Shown in pieces: positions 39,269 through 50,195 of a stretch of 64,000 bases of DNA. The DNA is from Tersicoccus mangrovi. Lineage in GTDB: Bacteria; Actinomycetota; Actinomycetes; Actinomycetales; Micrococcaceae. Position numbers and translations under genes: made by a program. The stretch lies in assembly GCF_036881825.1 (NCBI RefSeq), contig NZ_JBAJMW010000001.1, positions 496,001 through 560,000 on the forward strand, read 5' to 3'. The first letter of the stretch is position 1. Each line of letters opens with the position of its first letter. Under the pieces are notes generated by a model. The model ran no database searches and had not been told where the DNA came from. It saw nothing but the letters and a program-made list of their open reading frames with translations.

Positions 39269-39769
39269 CTACAGCTCGGTGCTGCCGCTCGAGCCGCCGT
39301 CGTAGGTGCCGCCCGTGACCTTCGCCTTGACGAAGTTGAACAGGGCGCCGACGCCGCCGCCGGGCTGGTCCCAGTACTCGGCCGAGTCGGGGCTGACCTC
39401 GATGAGGGTCAGGCCGGGCGTCTCCTTGCCGTCGGGGAAGAAGGCGTCCGTCGTCGAGTCCCACAGCTCGTCGACCTTCGCGCGGCTGTGCTCGAGACGC
39501 GCCGAACCGGACAGGGAAACCCAGTGATCGGAGCCGGCGAAGGCGACGTTGACCTGCGGGTGCGACGTCAGCTGCTCGGCCAGGGGGCCGTCGTCGTGGG
39601 CGAAGAACCACAGGGTGCCGTCGTCCTCGACCGTCTGCACGGACATCGGCCGAGACTGGATCGATCCGTCGGTCAGCACGGTGCCGACCATGACGGTGCG
39701 GTCCTTGCGCATCAGGTCGACGATCTTGGCGGTGTCCTCGGACGGGCTGTTGGTGCTGGGCTGGGTCAT
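39269..39769 (-). CDS. Pyridoxamine 5'-phosphate oxidase-family (general stress protein 26-like) protein
   Basis: 166 aa split-barrel flavin-binding-type protein: AKIVDLMRKDRTVMVGTVL, SRPMSVQTVEDDGTLWFFA, NVAFAGSDHWVSLSGSARL, LTLIEVSPDSAEYWD. Similar to Bacillus GSP26 and actinobacterial F420/FMN-binding relatives. Start at ATG 39769 with AGGAGCG. Convergent with phzF. Confidence 0.82.
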   Translation of the reverse strand: MTQPSTNSPSEDTAKIVDLMRKDRTVMVGTVLTDGSIQSRPMSVQTVEDDGTLWFFAHDDGPLAEQLTSHPQVNVAFAGSDHWVSLSGSARLEHSRAKVDELWDSTTDAFFPDGKETPGLTLIEVSPDSAEYWDQPGGGVGALFNFVKAKVTGGTYDGGSSGSTEL

Positions 39770-39844
39770 GTCGCGCTCCTGACGTTCGTGGTCGGGTCTG
39801 ACCACGTCAGCCTAGATCCCTCGGTTGTCGAAACACAGATGACA

Positions 39845-40858
39845 TCAGGCGTCGGCGTCCTCGCGGCCCTCCGACACCCAGGACCGGTCGCGGGAGCGGC
39901 CCCCGGACACACGGGCCGCCGCGCCGTCGAGTTCGGCGACCTGCTCGGCCGACAGGCTGATGTCCACCGCGGCGGCGTTCTGCCGGTTGCGCTCGGGGTG
40001 CCGCGAGCCGGGAATGGGCACGTCGGTCACGCCGGCCTCTTCCCCCTTGGCGTAGAGCCAGGCCAGCGACATCTCGGCCAGGGTGATGCCGGTCTCGTGG
40101 GCGCTGGCCTCGATCTCGGCCAGCAGTGCGAGGTTCGCCTTGAGGTTGGCGTCGTCGAAGCGGGGGAAGCCGTGCCGGGCGTCGTCCGGGCCCAGGTCGG
40201 CGGCGGAGCGCACGGAGCCGGCGAGGAACCCGCGGCCGAGCGGCGAGAACGGGACGAAGCCGACGCCGAGCTGCGCACAGGCGGGCACGACGGCGCGCTC
40301 GACGTCCCGGCTGAACACGGACCACTCGCTCTGCACGGCGGTGATCGGGTGGACCTCGTGCGCCTCCCGCAGTTCCTCGGCGGTCACCTCGCACAGCCCG
40401 AGGTGCCGGACGAGGCCGTCCGTCACGAGGGACGCCATCGCGCCGACGGTCTCGCTCAGCGGCACGGAGAGGTCCCGCCGGTGCAGGTAGAACAGGTCGA
40501 TGGTCTCGGTGCCGAGCCGCTGCAGGCTCTCCTCCGCGCACCGGCGCACGTAATCGGCGTCGCCGCGCGCGTGGCGGGTGCCGTCCGCGCCGTGCACGAT
40601 GCCGAACTTCGTCGCGACCGTGACCTCGTCCCGACGGTCCGCGAGCAGCCGGCCGACGAGCTCCTCGTTCGTGCCGTCGCCGTAGACGTTGGCCGTGTCG
40701 ATGAAGGTGATGCCGTCGTCGACGGCGGCGTTCAGCACGGCGAGCGCCTCGTCGGACGCGAGCCCGCCGTACGCGGAGGTCAGGGCCATGCCGCCGAAGC
40801 CGAGGGCGCTGACGGTGAGCGGACCGGCCGCCCCGGTGCCGAGGGTGACGTGCTCCAT
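39845..40858 (-). CDS. Aldo/keto reductase
   Basis: 337 aa AKR13/YakC-like oxidoreductase. Tetrad residues in FIDTANVYGDGTNEE, VATKFGIV and FYLHRRD; C-terminal VPIPGSRHPERNRQNAAA. Different subclass from the reductase at 20.5 kb. Starts 2 bp after yccF on the same strand with GAGGGAC as ribosome site, so probably co-transcribed. Substrate unknown. Confidence 0.86.
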   Translation of the reverse strand: MEHVTLGTGAAGPLTVSALGFGGMALTSAYGGLASDEALAVLNAAVDDGITFIDTANVYGDGTNEELVGRLLADRRDEVTVATKFGIVHGADGTRHARGDADYVRRCAEESLQRLGTETIDLFYLHRRDLSVPLSETVGAMASLVTDGLVRHLGLCEVTAEELREAHEVHPITAVQSEWSVFSRDVERAVVPACAQLGVGFVPFSPLGRGFLAGSVRSAADLGPDDARHGFPRFDDANLKANLALLAEIEASAHETGITLAEMSLAWLYAKGEEAGVTDVPIPGSRHPERNRQNAAAVDISLSAEQVAELDGAAARVSGGRSRDRSWVSEGREDADA

Positions 40859-40860
40859 GG

Positions 40861-41295
40861 TCAGCGTCCCTCGTACCCGAAGGCTCCGACGGGACGGCCG
40901 CCGACGGTCGTCAGGGTGCGGGTGGTGGGCACGATCTGCTTGCCGAGGGGCATCAGGGAGACGGGCACCATCTTCAGGTTGGCGATCGCGAGCGGGATGC
41001 CGACGATCGTGACCGCCTGGGCGGCCGCGGTCACGACGTGCCCGACGGCGATCCAGATGCCGGCGACGACGAACCAGATGACGTTGCCGAGCGTCGCGAC
41101 CATGCCCGGGCTGCCGCCGCGATCCACGATCGTCCGGCCGAAGGGCCACAGGGCGTACGCGGCGATGCGGAAGGACGCGATGCCGAAGGGGATGGTGACG
41201 ATCAGCAGACAGCACACGACGCCGGCGAGGGCGTAGGCGACGGCCAGCCAGAGGCCACCGAGCACGAGCCAGATCAGATTCAGCAGGGTCCTCAT
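40861..41295 (-). CDS. YccF domain inner-membrane protein
   Basis: 144 aa. Two repeated halves typical of YccF: LLNLIWLVLGGLWLAVAYALAG...IPFGIASFRIAAYALWPFGR and LGNVIWFVVAGIWIAVGHVV...IPLAIANLKMVPVSLMPLGK. Four transmembrane helices are expected. Start at ATG 41295, beyond which an upstream extension is not family-like. Function unknown. Confidence 0.88.
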   Translation of the reverse strand: MRTLLNLIWLVLGGLWLAVAYALAGVVCCLLIVTIPFGIASFRIAAYALWPFGRTIVDRGGSPGMVATLGNVIWFVVAGIWIAVGHVVTAAAQAVTIVGIPLAIANLKMVPVSLMPLGKQIVPTTRTLTTVGGRPVGAFGYEGR

Positions 41296-41475
41296 GGTCC
41301 GATTCTGTCCCGAACTTTTCCCGGCCGCCACCGTCGCCGGCAGGCGACGTCCCCTGCCACAGGCCCGCAACACGGGTAGCATCACAGCATCCGAGCCCCC
41401 GCACCGCGCTCACGGGACGCCTGTTCCGGCTCGGCGCCCGGGCCCGCTTCCCGCACTCGCACGCAGGAGGTCACC

Positions 41476-42972
41476 GTGTCATCATCACCATCGACACCCC
41501 CCGGAGGGAGAGCGCCGGGGACGGCGCCGCGGACGGCACGCGCGGCCAATCCGTACTCCGTGCTCCGCCGCAAGCCGATCGGCGAGATCGAGCCGGAGGT
41601 CGAGGAGAACTCCCTCAAGCGCACCCTCGGCCTGTGGCAGCTCACCGCGATCGGCGTCGGCGGCATCATCGGCGCCGGCATCTTCTCCCTGGCCGGCGCG
41701 GTCGCCAACGGCAAGGCCGGCCCGGCGGTGCTGCTGTCCTTCCTCATCGCCGGCGTCGCGAGCGCGGCGGCGGCGTTCTCCTACGCGGAGTTCGCGGGCA
41801 TGGTGCCCAAGGCCGGCTCCGCCTACACCTACGGCTACGCCGCACTCGGGGAGATCGTCGGCTGGTTCATCGGCTGGGACCTGCTGCTGGAGTACATCGC
41901 CATCGTCGCCGTCGTCGCGATCGGCATCTCGGGCTACTTCGGCTTCCTGCTCGGGCAGGTGGGCATCCACCTGCCCGCCTGGATGCTGGGCGCTCCCGGC
42001 ACGGGCGACGGGCACGTCGTCGACCTGTTCGCGATGATCCTCTGCCTGCTCACCGCGTTCATCCTCACGCGCGGCATCGGCAGCGCGGCCCGGGCGGAGA
42101 TGTTCTTCGTCGGCCTGAAGGTGGCGCTCGTGCTGCTGATCGTCGTGCTCGGCGTGTTCCACATCAACACGGCCAACTACTCGCCGTACTTCCCCTTCGG
42201 GTTCTCGGGGGTGATGGCGGGCGCGGCGACGGTGTTCTTCGCGGTCTTCGGGTACGACGCGATGAGCACGGCCGCCGAGGAGTCGAAGGACTCCACGAAG
42301 CACATGCCCAAGGCCATCCTGTACTCGCTCGCCATCGCGATGGTGCTCTACGTGCTCGCGACGCTGGTGCTGACCGGCATGCAGAAGTACACCGAGATCG
42401 ACCCGGAGAGCGGCTTCTCCTCGGCGTTCAACGCCGTGGGGATGCCCGTGATCGCGAACGTCATCGCGGTCGGGGCGATCATCTCCATCCTGACGGTCAT
42501 GATCACCTTCACGCTCGGGGTGACCCGCGTGTGGTTCTCGATGAGCCGGGACGGGCTGCTGCCGGCCTGGTTCGCGAAGACCGATGCCAAGCGGCGCGTC
42601 CCGGTGCGCGTCACGTGGCTGGCGGGGATCGGCGCGGCGATCATTGCGGGCGTGCTGCCGATTGAGGAGGCGGCGGGCCTGACGAACATCGGCATCCTGT
42701 CCGCGTTCGTCGTCGTCTGCGTCGCCGTCATCGTGCTGCGCTACCGCCGTCCCGACCTGCAACGCGAGTTCCGCACCCCGCTGATGCCGGTCACCCCGGC
42801 CGTCGGCGTCCTGTTCTCGCTGTGGCTGATCGTCTCGATCCAGAACCTCGAGACCTACGTGCGGTTCGTCGTCTGGCTCGCGATCGGCCTGCTGATCTAC
42901 TTCCTGTACTCGCGGCGCCACTCGGTGATGAACCCGGACAGCCCGCGGCTGGGAGGCAACGCCCGGCGCTGA
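41476..42972 (+). CDS. APC-family amino acid permease
   Basis: 498 aa with about 12 transmembrane helices after a 45-residue polar N-terminus. GVGGIIGAGIFSLAG near residues 60-74 is the APC substrate-binding motif; VFFAVFGYDAMSTAAEESKD fits the cationic amino acid transporter (CAT/YfnA) group. GTG start after CAGGAGG. A hairpin follows. Substrate specificity cannot be fixed from sequence. Confidence 0.88.
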   Translation: MSSSPSTPPGGRAPGTAPRTARAANPYSVLRRKPIGEIEPEVEENSLKRTLGLWQLTAIGVGGIIGAGIFSLAGAVANGKAGPAVLLSFLIAGVASAAAAFSYAEFAGMVPKAGSAYTYGYAALGEIVGWFIGWDLLLEYIAIVAVVAIGISGYFGFLLGQVGIHLPAWMLGAPGTGDGHVVDLFAMILCLLTAFILTRGIGSAARAEMFFVGLKVALVLLIVVLGVFHINTANYSPYFPFGFSGVMAGAATVFFAVFGYDAMSTAAEESKDSTKHMPKAILYSLAIAMVLYVLATLVLTGMQKYTEIDPESGFSSAFNAVGMPVIANVIAVGAIISILTVMITFTLGVTRVWFSMSRDGLLPAWFAKTDAKRRVPVRVTWLAGIGAAIIAGVLPIEEAAGLTNIGILSAFVVVCVAVIVLRYRRPDLQREFRTPLMPVTPAVGVLFSLWLIVSIQNLETYVRFVVWLAIGLLIYFLYSRRHSVMNPDSPRLGGNARR

Positions 42973-42988
42973 CCACCCGCAGACGACG

Positions 42989-43024
42989 CCGGCTCGCCAC
43001 GGGAGCAGTCCCGTGACGAGCCGG
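42989..43024. terminator. Bidirectional hairpin between permease and helicase genes
   Basis: CCGGCTCG / CGAGCCGG then, after one mismatch, CACGGGA / TCCCGTG with loop GCAG. Between convergent genes. Confidence 0.8.
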
Positions 43025-43045
43025 TGAGTGATGCGTGAGGCGGCC

Positions 43046-44617
43046 TCAGCCCTGGCGACGCGCGGTGTTCGGCGAGTCGGCGCGGCGAGGACCACGACGA
43101 CGGCCGGCACCGGATCCGGCGCCGCGCGCCGGTCCGGCCGGAGCACCGGCGCGGCGGGAGCCACCGTTCCCGGTGGACGAACCACCGGGCGCGCCGGTCG
43201 ACGTGCTGTACGCGACCGTCGTCGCCGGCCGCGAGGTCGAGGACGACGCGCTGCGGCCGGAACCGCCACCGCGACGCGAGCCGCGCGGGCCGCCCGCCGT
43301 CGAGCGGGGCGCCGATACGGCGTCACCCTGACCGTCGCGGGGCCGGCCACGGCCGCCACCGGAGCGACCACCGCTGGAGCGAGCCGGCTTCGCCGCGCCA
43401 CCCGACCGCGCGGGCGTGGCCTTGGCGGCGGCCGGCTGGCGGGCCGGAGCGGGAGCGACGTACGGGGCGACCTCACCGACGACGGCGGCCACCTCAGGCG
43501 ACTGCGCGGTCACGGTCTCCAGTGCGGCGTTCACCCCGGCGGCACGCAGCAGCTTGCGCACGTCCTGGCGCTGCTCGGGCAGCACGACGGTGACAACGGT
43601 GCCGTCCGACCCGGCCCGCGCGGTACGCCCGGACCGGTGCAGATAGGCCTTGTGCTCCGTCGGCGGGTCGATGTGGACGACCAGCTCGACGTCGTCGACG
43701 TGCACGCCGCGGGCGGCGACGTCGGTCGCGACCAGCACGCGCACCTCGCCGGAGGAGAACTGCGCGAGGTTCCGGTCGCGGGCGTTCTGGGAGAGGTTGC
43801 CGTGCAGGTCGACCGCCGGGATGCCGGACTGGGTGAGCTGCTTGGCCATCTTCTTGGCGTGGTGCTTGGTGCGCATGAACATGACGCGCCGGCCCGTGCC
43901 CGAGGCGAGCATGCGCACGAGGTCCTTCTTGCCGTCGGCATCCGTGAGGAACACGCGGTGCTCCATCGTGGTGACGGCCGCGGAGGACTCGTCGACCGAG
44001 TGCACGGTCGGGTTGTGCAGGTACCGCTTGACCAGCACGTCGACCCCGTTGTCCAGGGTCGCGGAGAACAGCAGCCGCTGGGCGTCCTTGGCGGTGGTGT
44101 CCAGCAGGCGCCGGACGACCGGGAGAAAGCCGAGGTCGGCCATGTGGTCCGCCTCGTCCAGCACGGTGATCCGCACGTCGGCCAGGGTCAGGACCTTCTG
44201 GCGGAGCAGGTCCTCGAGCCGTCCGGGGCAGGCGACGACGATGTCGGCGCCGGCGCGCAGCGCGGTCTCCTGCCGCTTCTGCGAGACGCCGCCGAATATG
44301 ACGGTGGTGCGCAGACCGAGGGCGTTGGCCAGGGGCTCGAGGGTCGCGTTGATCTGCGTCGCGAGCTCACGGGTCGGTGCGAGGACGAGCCCGGTGGGGC
44401 GCGAGGGACGGCGCGTGACGCCGGCCAGGCGGGCGACGAGCGGCAGGCTGAAGGCCAGGGTCTTGCCGGAACCGGTGCGGCCGCGGCCGAGCACGTCCTT
44501 GCCGGCCAGCGAGTCGGGGAGGGTCGCTTCCTGGATGGGGAAGGGAGCGGCGATGCCGGCGGCGGTCAGGGAGTCCGCGAGAACGGAGGGTACGCCGAGG
44601 TCGGCGAAGGATGTCAC
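43046..44617 (-). CDS. DEAD-box RNA helicase, RhlE-like
   Basis: 523 aa. Q-motif (PFPIQEATLP), motif I GRGRTGSGKT, Ia PTRELATQI, II LDEADHM, III SATL, V DVAARGVH, VI HRSGRTARAG. The last 140 residues are a basic, Gly/Arg/Ser/Ala-rich tail (SGGRSGGGRGRPRDGQG) that is likely an RNA-binding disordered region. GTG start 44617. Long 5' leader to the divergent trmB. Role in ribosome assembly or cold adaptation is usual for the family. Confidence 0.92.
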   Translation of the reverse strand: MTSFADLGVPSVLADSLTAAGIAAPFPIQEATLPDSLAGKDVLGRGRTGSGKTLAFSLPLVARLAGVTRRPSRPTGLVLAPTRELATQINATLEPLANALGLRTTVIFGGVSQKRQETALRAGADIVVACPGRLEDLLRQKVLTLADVRITVLDEADHMADLGFLPVVRRLLDTTAKDAQRLLFSATLDNGVDVLVKRYLHNPTVHSVDESSAAVTTMEHRVFLTDADGKKDLVRMLASGTGRRVMFMRTKHHAKKMAKQLTQSGIPAVDLHGNLSQNARDRNLAQFSSGEVRVLVATDVAARGVHVDDVELVVHIDPPTEHKAYLHRSGRTARAGSDGTVVTVVLPEQRQDVRKLLRAAGVNAALETVTAQSPEVAAVVGEVAPYVAPAPARQPAAAKATPARSGGAAKPARSSGGRSGGGRGRPRDGQGDAVSAPRSTAGGPRGSRRGGGSGRSASSSTSRPATTVAYSTSTGAPGGSSTGNGGSRRAGAPAGPARGAGSGAGRRRGPRRADSPNTARRQG

Positions 44618-44944
44618 GAGGGTGGAACCTCTCGATGGTCGGGCCCGCGCGCGAGGAATCACGGCGGGTGCGCCGGAAAAGGAAGGGCCGGGTGAACGGC
44701 GGGTCGTCAGATTCGCGACGCGTACCGGCGGGTGGTCGCAACCGGCGTGAGCCGGTGCGGCTGGAGCCGCAGGGCGGCCCGCGGGATCGAGCGGGCCGAT
44801 GATGGCGCACCAGGACGGAAATGCCGTCCGACGTGCCGGTACCTTCTCGATCCTACGTCGCAGGCGCGTCGACGGGCGGATCGGGAGCGGCGTGATTGGT
44901 CACACGGGGTGCTGTCGGCGGCCGTCCCGCTAGGCTTGACCGCC
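44618..44944. other. 327-bp divergent region between helicase and trmB
   Basis: No gene is supported. The helicase side allows a leader of up to 300 nt, as often found upstream of cold-responsive RNA helicases, with short GC-rich dyads such as ACCGGCGTGAGCCGGT (44750-44765 region). On the plus strand TAGGCT (44931-44936) is 8 bp from the trmB GTG. Confidence 0.35.
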
Positions 44945-45745
44945 GTGACGGAACACGAGGACGAGACCGCGCAGGCCGCCGACGGAACGCCGACGTCGAG
45001 CCCGGAGAGCCCTGCGGATCCCGGCGACCCGGGGCACGAGCACCACCGTGGCGTGCTCTCCTTCGTGCGGCGGGGCACCCGCCTGCAGGGCAAGCAGCTG
45101 GCCGCGTGGGAGCGCCTGAGCGGGCACTACCTGGTGGACGTGCCGCGTGCCTCGGCCGCGACGTCCGTCGACCCCGAGGCCCGGTTCGACGCCGCCAGCG
45201 CCTTCGGGCGGAGCGCTCCCCTCGTCGTGGAGATCGGATCCGGCCTGGGGGACGCCGTCGTCGCCGCGGCCGCGGCCGCCCCGGAGCAGGACTTCCTGGC
45301 CCTCGACGTCTACCGTCCCGGCCTGTCGGATCTGATGCGCAAGGCGGACACCGCGGGCGCGCCGAACATCCGGGTGATCGAGGCGAACGCGCCCGACGTG
45401 TTCGCCACGATGCTCGTCCCGGCGTCCGTGGACGAGGTCTGGATGTTCTTCCCCGACCCGTGGCCGAAGAAGCGGCACCACAAGCGCCGCCTGGTCTCCC
45501 CCGAGTTCGCCGCCCTGGTGGCGCGGGTACTGCGGCCCGGTGGCCGGTGGCGTCTGGCGACGGACTGGGAGGAGTACGCGGAGCAGATGCGCGAGACCCT
45601 CGACCAGGTGGCCGAGTTCAGTGCCGCGAACGAGGGGGCCGACGGCTGGTCCCCGCGGTTCGAGCGCCGCATCGAGACCGGTTTCGAGCGCAAGGGCATC
45701 GCGGCGGGCAGGGTCATCCGCGACCTGACGTACGTGCGGCGCTGA
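44945..45745 (+). CDS. trmB: tRNA (guanine-N7-)-methyltransferase TrmB
   Basis: 266 aa SAM enzyme making m7G46 in tRNA. SAM-binding VVEIGSGLGDAVV, and the diagnostic MFFPDPWPKKRHHKRRLVSPEF and RLATDWEEYAEQM. The first 45 residues are a polar acidic extension. GTG start lies 8 bp after a TAGGCT box with no Shine-Dalgarno, consistent with leaderless translation. Confidence 0.95.
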   Translation: MTEHEDETAQAADGTPTSSPESPADPGDPGHEHHRGVLSFVRRGTRLQGKQLAAWERLSGHYLVDVPRASAATSVDPEARFDAASAFGRSAPLVVEIGSGLGDAVVAAAAAAPEQDFLALDVYRPGLSDLMRKADTAGAPNIRVIEANAPDVFATMLVPASVDEVWMFFPDPWPKKRHHKRRLVSPEFAALVARVLRPGGRWRLATDWEEYAEQMRETLDQVAEFSAANEGADGWSPRFERRIETGFERKGIAAGRVIRDLTYVRR

Positions 45746-45779
45746 CGACGCCGCATCCGGGCGGGTGTGCCGAGCGGCC

Positions 45780-46211
45780 TCAGCGCGCCGGTCGGCGCCA
45801 GAGCACGACGGCCTGCGAGCGGCCGCGTGGGCGCTGACCTCGAGTGAGGGAGACGACGTCGCCGGCGATGCCTGCGGCGAACACGCGGGAGGCGTCGACC
45901 ACCCCGCCGGCGGCCTGCGCCCGGGCGAGCTCCTCGGTCAGCTCGGTGACGCGGCCCTGGAGCGCCCGCACCTGGTTCTCCAGCTGCATCACCCGGCGGA
46001 TGCCCTCGAGGGAGACGCCCTCCTGCGAGAGGCGCTGCACCATGCGCAGGGCGTCCACGTCCTGCTTCGAGTAGCGCCGTGATCGGCCGGGCGAGCGCTG
46101 CGGGGTGACGATGCCCATCCGGTCGTACTGGCGCAGGGTCTGCGGGTGCATCTCGGCGAGCTCGGCCGCGACCGAGATGACGAAGATCGGAGCGTCGGCG
46201 TCGATGTCCAT
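45780..46211 (-). CDS. hspR: Heat-shock repressor HspR (MerR family)
   Basis: 143 aa. Winged HTH (PIFVISVAAELAEMHPQTLRQYDRMGIVTP with key HPQTLRQYDRMG, then RSPGRSRRYSKQDVDALRMVQ) and a coiled coil (LEGIRRVMQLENQVRALQGRVTELTEEL). HspR uses DnaK as co-repressor and binds HAIR sites; three such sites occur here at dnaK and clpB. Start at ATG 46211, five bases after AGGAG. Last gene of the dnaK operon, giving autoregulation. Confidence 0.95.
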   Translation of the reverse strand: MDIDADAPIFVISVAAELAEMHPQTLRQYDRMGIVTPQRSPGRSRRYSKQDVDALRMVQRLSQEGVSLEGIRRVMQLENQVRALQGRVTELTEELARAQAAGGVVDASRVFAAGIAGDVVSLTRGQRPRGRSQAVVLWRRPAR

Positions 46212-46266
46212 GCTCACTCCTCTCGCGTGGTGGGCGGACCCGTGGCGCCGGGTCGACCGGACCGAT

Positions 46267-47277
46267 TCACAGGCGGGCGCGGGCGGCGAGGTCCCGTCGG
46301 GGATCCGCGTCGCCGGTCGCCTCGGCGAAGGCCTTGACCGCGTCCTGTGCCGCTCCGCTCAGCTTCTGCGGCACCGCGACCTCGACCTTGACCAGCAGAT
46401 CGCCCGTGCGCTTCTTCGTGGCTACCCCGCGGCCCTTGACGCGCAGCGTCCGGCCGGACGGCGTCCCCGCCGGCACCTTGACGTTCACGGTCTCACCGTC
46501 GGTGGTCGGCACCGCGACCGACGCGCCGAGCGCGGCCTCGGGGAAGGTCACCGGCACGGTGATGCGGATGTCGTCGCCGTCGCGGGTGAACAGGTCGTGC
46601 GGCTTGACGTGCACGGTGACGATGAGGTCGCCCGCGCCGGCCGCCCCGGGGTGGCCTTTGCCACGCACGCGGATCTTCTGGCCGTCCCGCACGCCGGCCG
46701 GCACACGGACCTCGATCACGTCGCCGTCGCCCTCGCGCAGACCGATGGTCGTGCCGCGGATGGAGCCGGCGAAGGAGATCGACGTCGTGGCCTGGCGGTC
46801 GCCGCCCTTCCGGGTCGCCTGCTGGCCGTAGCCGCCGAACCCGCCGCCCCCGCCGAAGCCGCCGCCACCGAAGAGGTCGCGGAACTCGGGCGGCAGGTCC
46901 GAGGCGTCGAACCCGCCCCCGCCGCCGGGCGTCGAGTAGCGGGTCCGGGTGCGCCCGCCGCCGTTGAACAGGCCGCCGAAGACGTCCTCGAAGCCGCCGC
47001 CCGCCCCGGCACCGGCGCCGCCGGCACTGAACCGGGCGCCCGAGCCCATGGCACGGATGGCGTCGTACTGGCGCCGGTCCTCCGGGTCGGAGAGCACGGA
47101 GTTCGCCTCGGCGATGTCCTTGAACTTCTCCTCGGCCGCGGCGTCGCCGGGATTCTGGTCGGGGTGGTACTTCCGCGCGAGCTTGCGGTACGCCTTCTTG
47201 ATGTCGGCCTCCGTGGCGTCCTTGGACACACCGAGGACCTGGTAGAAGTCCTTCTCGATCCAGTCCTGACTGGCCAT
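46267..47277 (-). CDS. dnaJ: DnaJ-type co-chaperone without zinc finger (CbpA/DnaJ1-like)
   Basis: 336 aa. J domain at residues 10-75 with the HPD motif (KYHPDQNPGD), a Gly/Phe-rich linker (residues 85-150) and the C-terminal peptide-binding beta domains; no CXXCXGXG zinc repeats, so it is the DnaJ1/CbpA form typical of the actinobacterial dnaK operon. ATG 47277. Stimulates DnaK ATPase and hands over unfolded clients. Confidence 0.94.
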   Translation of the reverse strand: MASQDWIEKDFYQVLGVSKDATEADIKKAYRKLARKYHPDQNPGDAAAEEKFKDIAEANSVLSDPEDRRQYDAIRAMGSGARFSAGGAGAGAGGGFEDVFGGLFNGGGRTRTRYSTPGGGGGFDASDLPPEFRDLFGGGGFGGGGGFGGYGQQATRKGGDRQATTSISFAGSIRGTTIGLREGDGDVIEVRVPAGVRDGQKIRVRGKGHPGAAGAGDLIVTVHVKPHDLFTRDGDDIRITVPVTFPEAALGASVAVPTTDGETVNVKVPAGTPSGRTLRVKGRGVATKKRTGDLLVKVEVAVPQKLSGAAQDAVKAFAEATGDADPRRDLAARARL

Positions 47278-47370
47278 GGCGTCTCGATTCTGCGGGAGTG
47301 ACGGGGAAGTGAAGGACGAGCGGACCGCCGCCGTCGCTGGGTCAGCGCACGACGACGGTCCGTCTCGAGG

Positions 47371-47392
47371 GGGTGCCGGTCGCCCGGCACCC
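47371..47392 (-). terminator. Hairpin inside the dnaK operon, between grpE and dnaJ
   Basis: GGGTGCCGG / CCGGCACCC, 9-bp stem with a 4-nt loop, 8 bp past the grpE stop. It may attenuate or act as an RNA processing or stability element that lowers dnaJ-hspR expression relative to dnaK-grpE. Confidence 0.45.
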
Positions 47393-47400
47393 CGGAGGGA

Positions 47401-48132
47401 TCAGGAGGCGACGCCCACCTGCGCGGCGCGCAGGACGCGGTCCCCCACACGGTAGCCGGAGCGCAGCACGTGGCTGACGTGGCCGGGGTCGACCTCGTCG
47501 CTGGGCTGCTGCAGCAGCGCCTCGTGGATGGCGGGGTCGAAGACGGTGCCGACCTCGCCGTAGCGCTCGAGCCCCTGCTGGGTGAGCACGGTGTCGAGCT
47601 TCGCGGCGATCGCCGCGAACGGCCCCTCGGCGAGGTCGCCGTGCCGACGCGCGGCGTCCAGGTCGTCGAGGACGGGCAGCAGGGCGGTGAGCACGGAGAT
47701 CACCGCGTTGGTCCGGGCCACGTCCCGGTCCCGGTCCACCCGGCGCCGGTAGTTGACGAACTCCGCCTGGAGCCGCTGCAGGTCGGCGAGCCGTTCGGCC
47801 GCGAGACGGTCGCCGTCGCTGACCGCCTCAGCGGCCTCCCGGTCGGCGTCGGCGGTGCTGATGCCCTCGGCTCCGGCCCCGTCCAGGATCGCCTCGGCCT
47901 CGGCCACGACGTCGCGGTCGGTGCCCTCCGCGGCGTCACCGGCGGCCGGCGGCCCGGCGGGTCCGTCCACGGACCCGGGAGCCTCGCTCCCGGACCCGCC
48001 GCGGACCTCACCGGTCACCGGGTCGATCCGGCGGTTGTCCCGGAAGACGGGACCCTCGCCGTTCTCGCCGTCGCGCCCGGGCTCCCGGGGATCCTCGGAC
48101 TCGTGGGGATCCTGCGGTGTCTGTGCGCCCAT
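47401..48132 (-). CDS. grpE: Nucleotide exchange factor GrpE
   Basis: 243 aa. A long acidic disordered N-terminus (about 105 residues) precedes the coiled coil (RLADLQRLQAEFVNYRRRVDRDRD) and the C-terminal beta domain (FDPAIHEALLQQPSDEVDPGHVSHVLRSGYRVGDRVLRAAQV, key residues HEA and GY). It releases ADP from DnaK. Starts 2 bp after dnaK. Confidence 0.95.
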   Translation of the reverse strand: MGAQTPQDPHESEDPREPGRDGENGEGPVFRDNRRIDPVTGEVRGGSGSEAPGSVDGPAGPPAAGDAAEGTDRDVVAEAEAILDGAGAEGISTADADREAAEAVSDGDRLAAERLADLQRLQAEFVNYRRRVDRDRDVARTNAVISVLTALLPVLDDLDAARRHGDLAEGPFAAIAAKLDTVLTQQGLERYGEVGTVFDPAIHEALLQQPSDEVDPGHVSHVLRSGYRVGDRVLRAAQVGVAS

Positions 48133-48134
48133 GA

Positions 48135-50012
<1,878 letters not shown>

Positions 50013-50055
50013 GGGTGGTTCCTTTCGACGAGACAGACGATGCGGGAGGGCACGT

Positions 50056-50076
50056 CTTGAGCCTTCTGCACTCAAG
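50056..50076 (-). promoter_or_regulatory. HAIR element 1 upstream of dnaK
   Basis: CTTGAGC-N7-ACTCAAG: 13 of 14 arm bases match the HspR site. It lies 44 bp before the dnaK ATG and covers the predicted -10 and start-site region. Confidence 0.85.
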
Positions 50077-50097
50077 CTTGCCGAGACGTCGCGCGGT

Positions 50098-50103
50098 TGT
50101 CAA
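50098..50103 (-). promoter_or_regulatory. -35 box of dnaK
   Basis: Perfect TTGACA on the minus strand, between the two HAIR sites; the -10 would fall around 50075-50081 at the edge of HAIR 1. Confidence 0.5.
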
Positions 50104-50108
50104 GACGA

Positions 50109-50129
50109 CTTGAGTTCACTCGACTCAAC
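50109..50129 (-). promoter_or_regulatory. HAIR element 2 upstream of dnaK
   Basis: CTTGAGT-N7-ACTCAAC, 13 of 14 arm bases. It is 53 bp from HAIR 1, close to five helical turns, so two HspR dimers could bind on the same face and flank the -35. Confidence 0.85.
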
Positions 50130-50195
50130 CCTGGGTCGAGTCGTCCTGTTCCCCGCCCCTGCCGCTCGCGCGTCGACCTCGGTAGCCTGCCTCTC

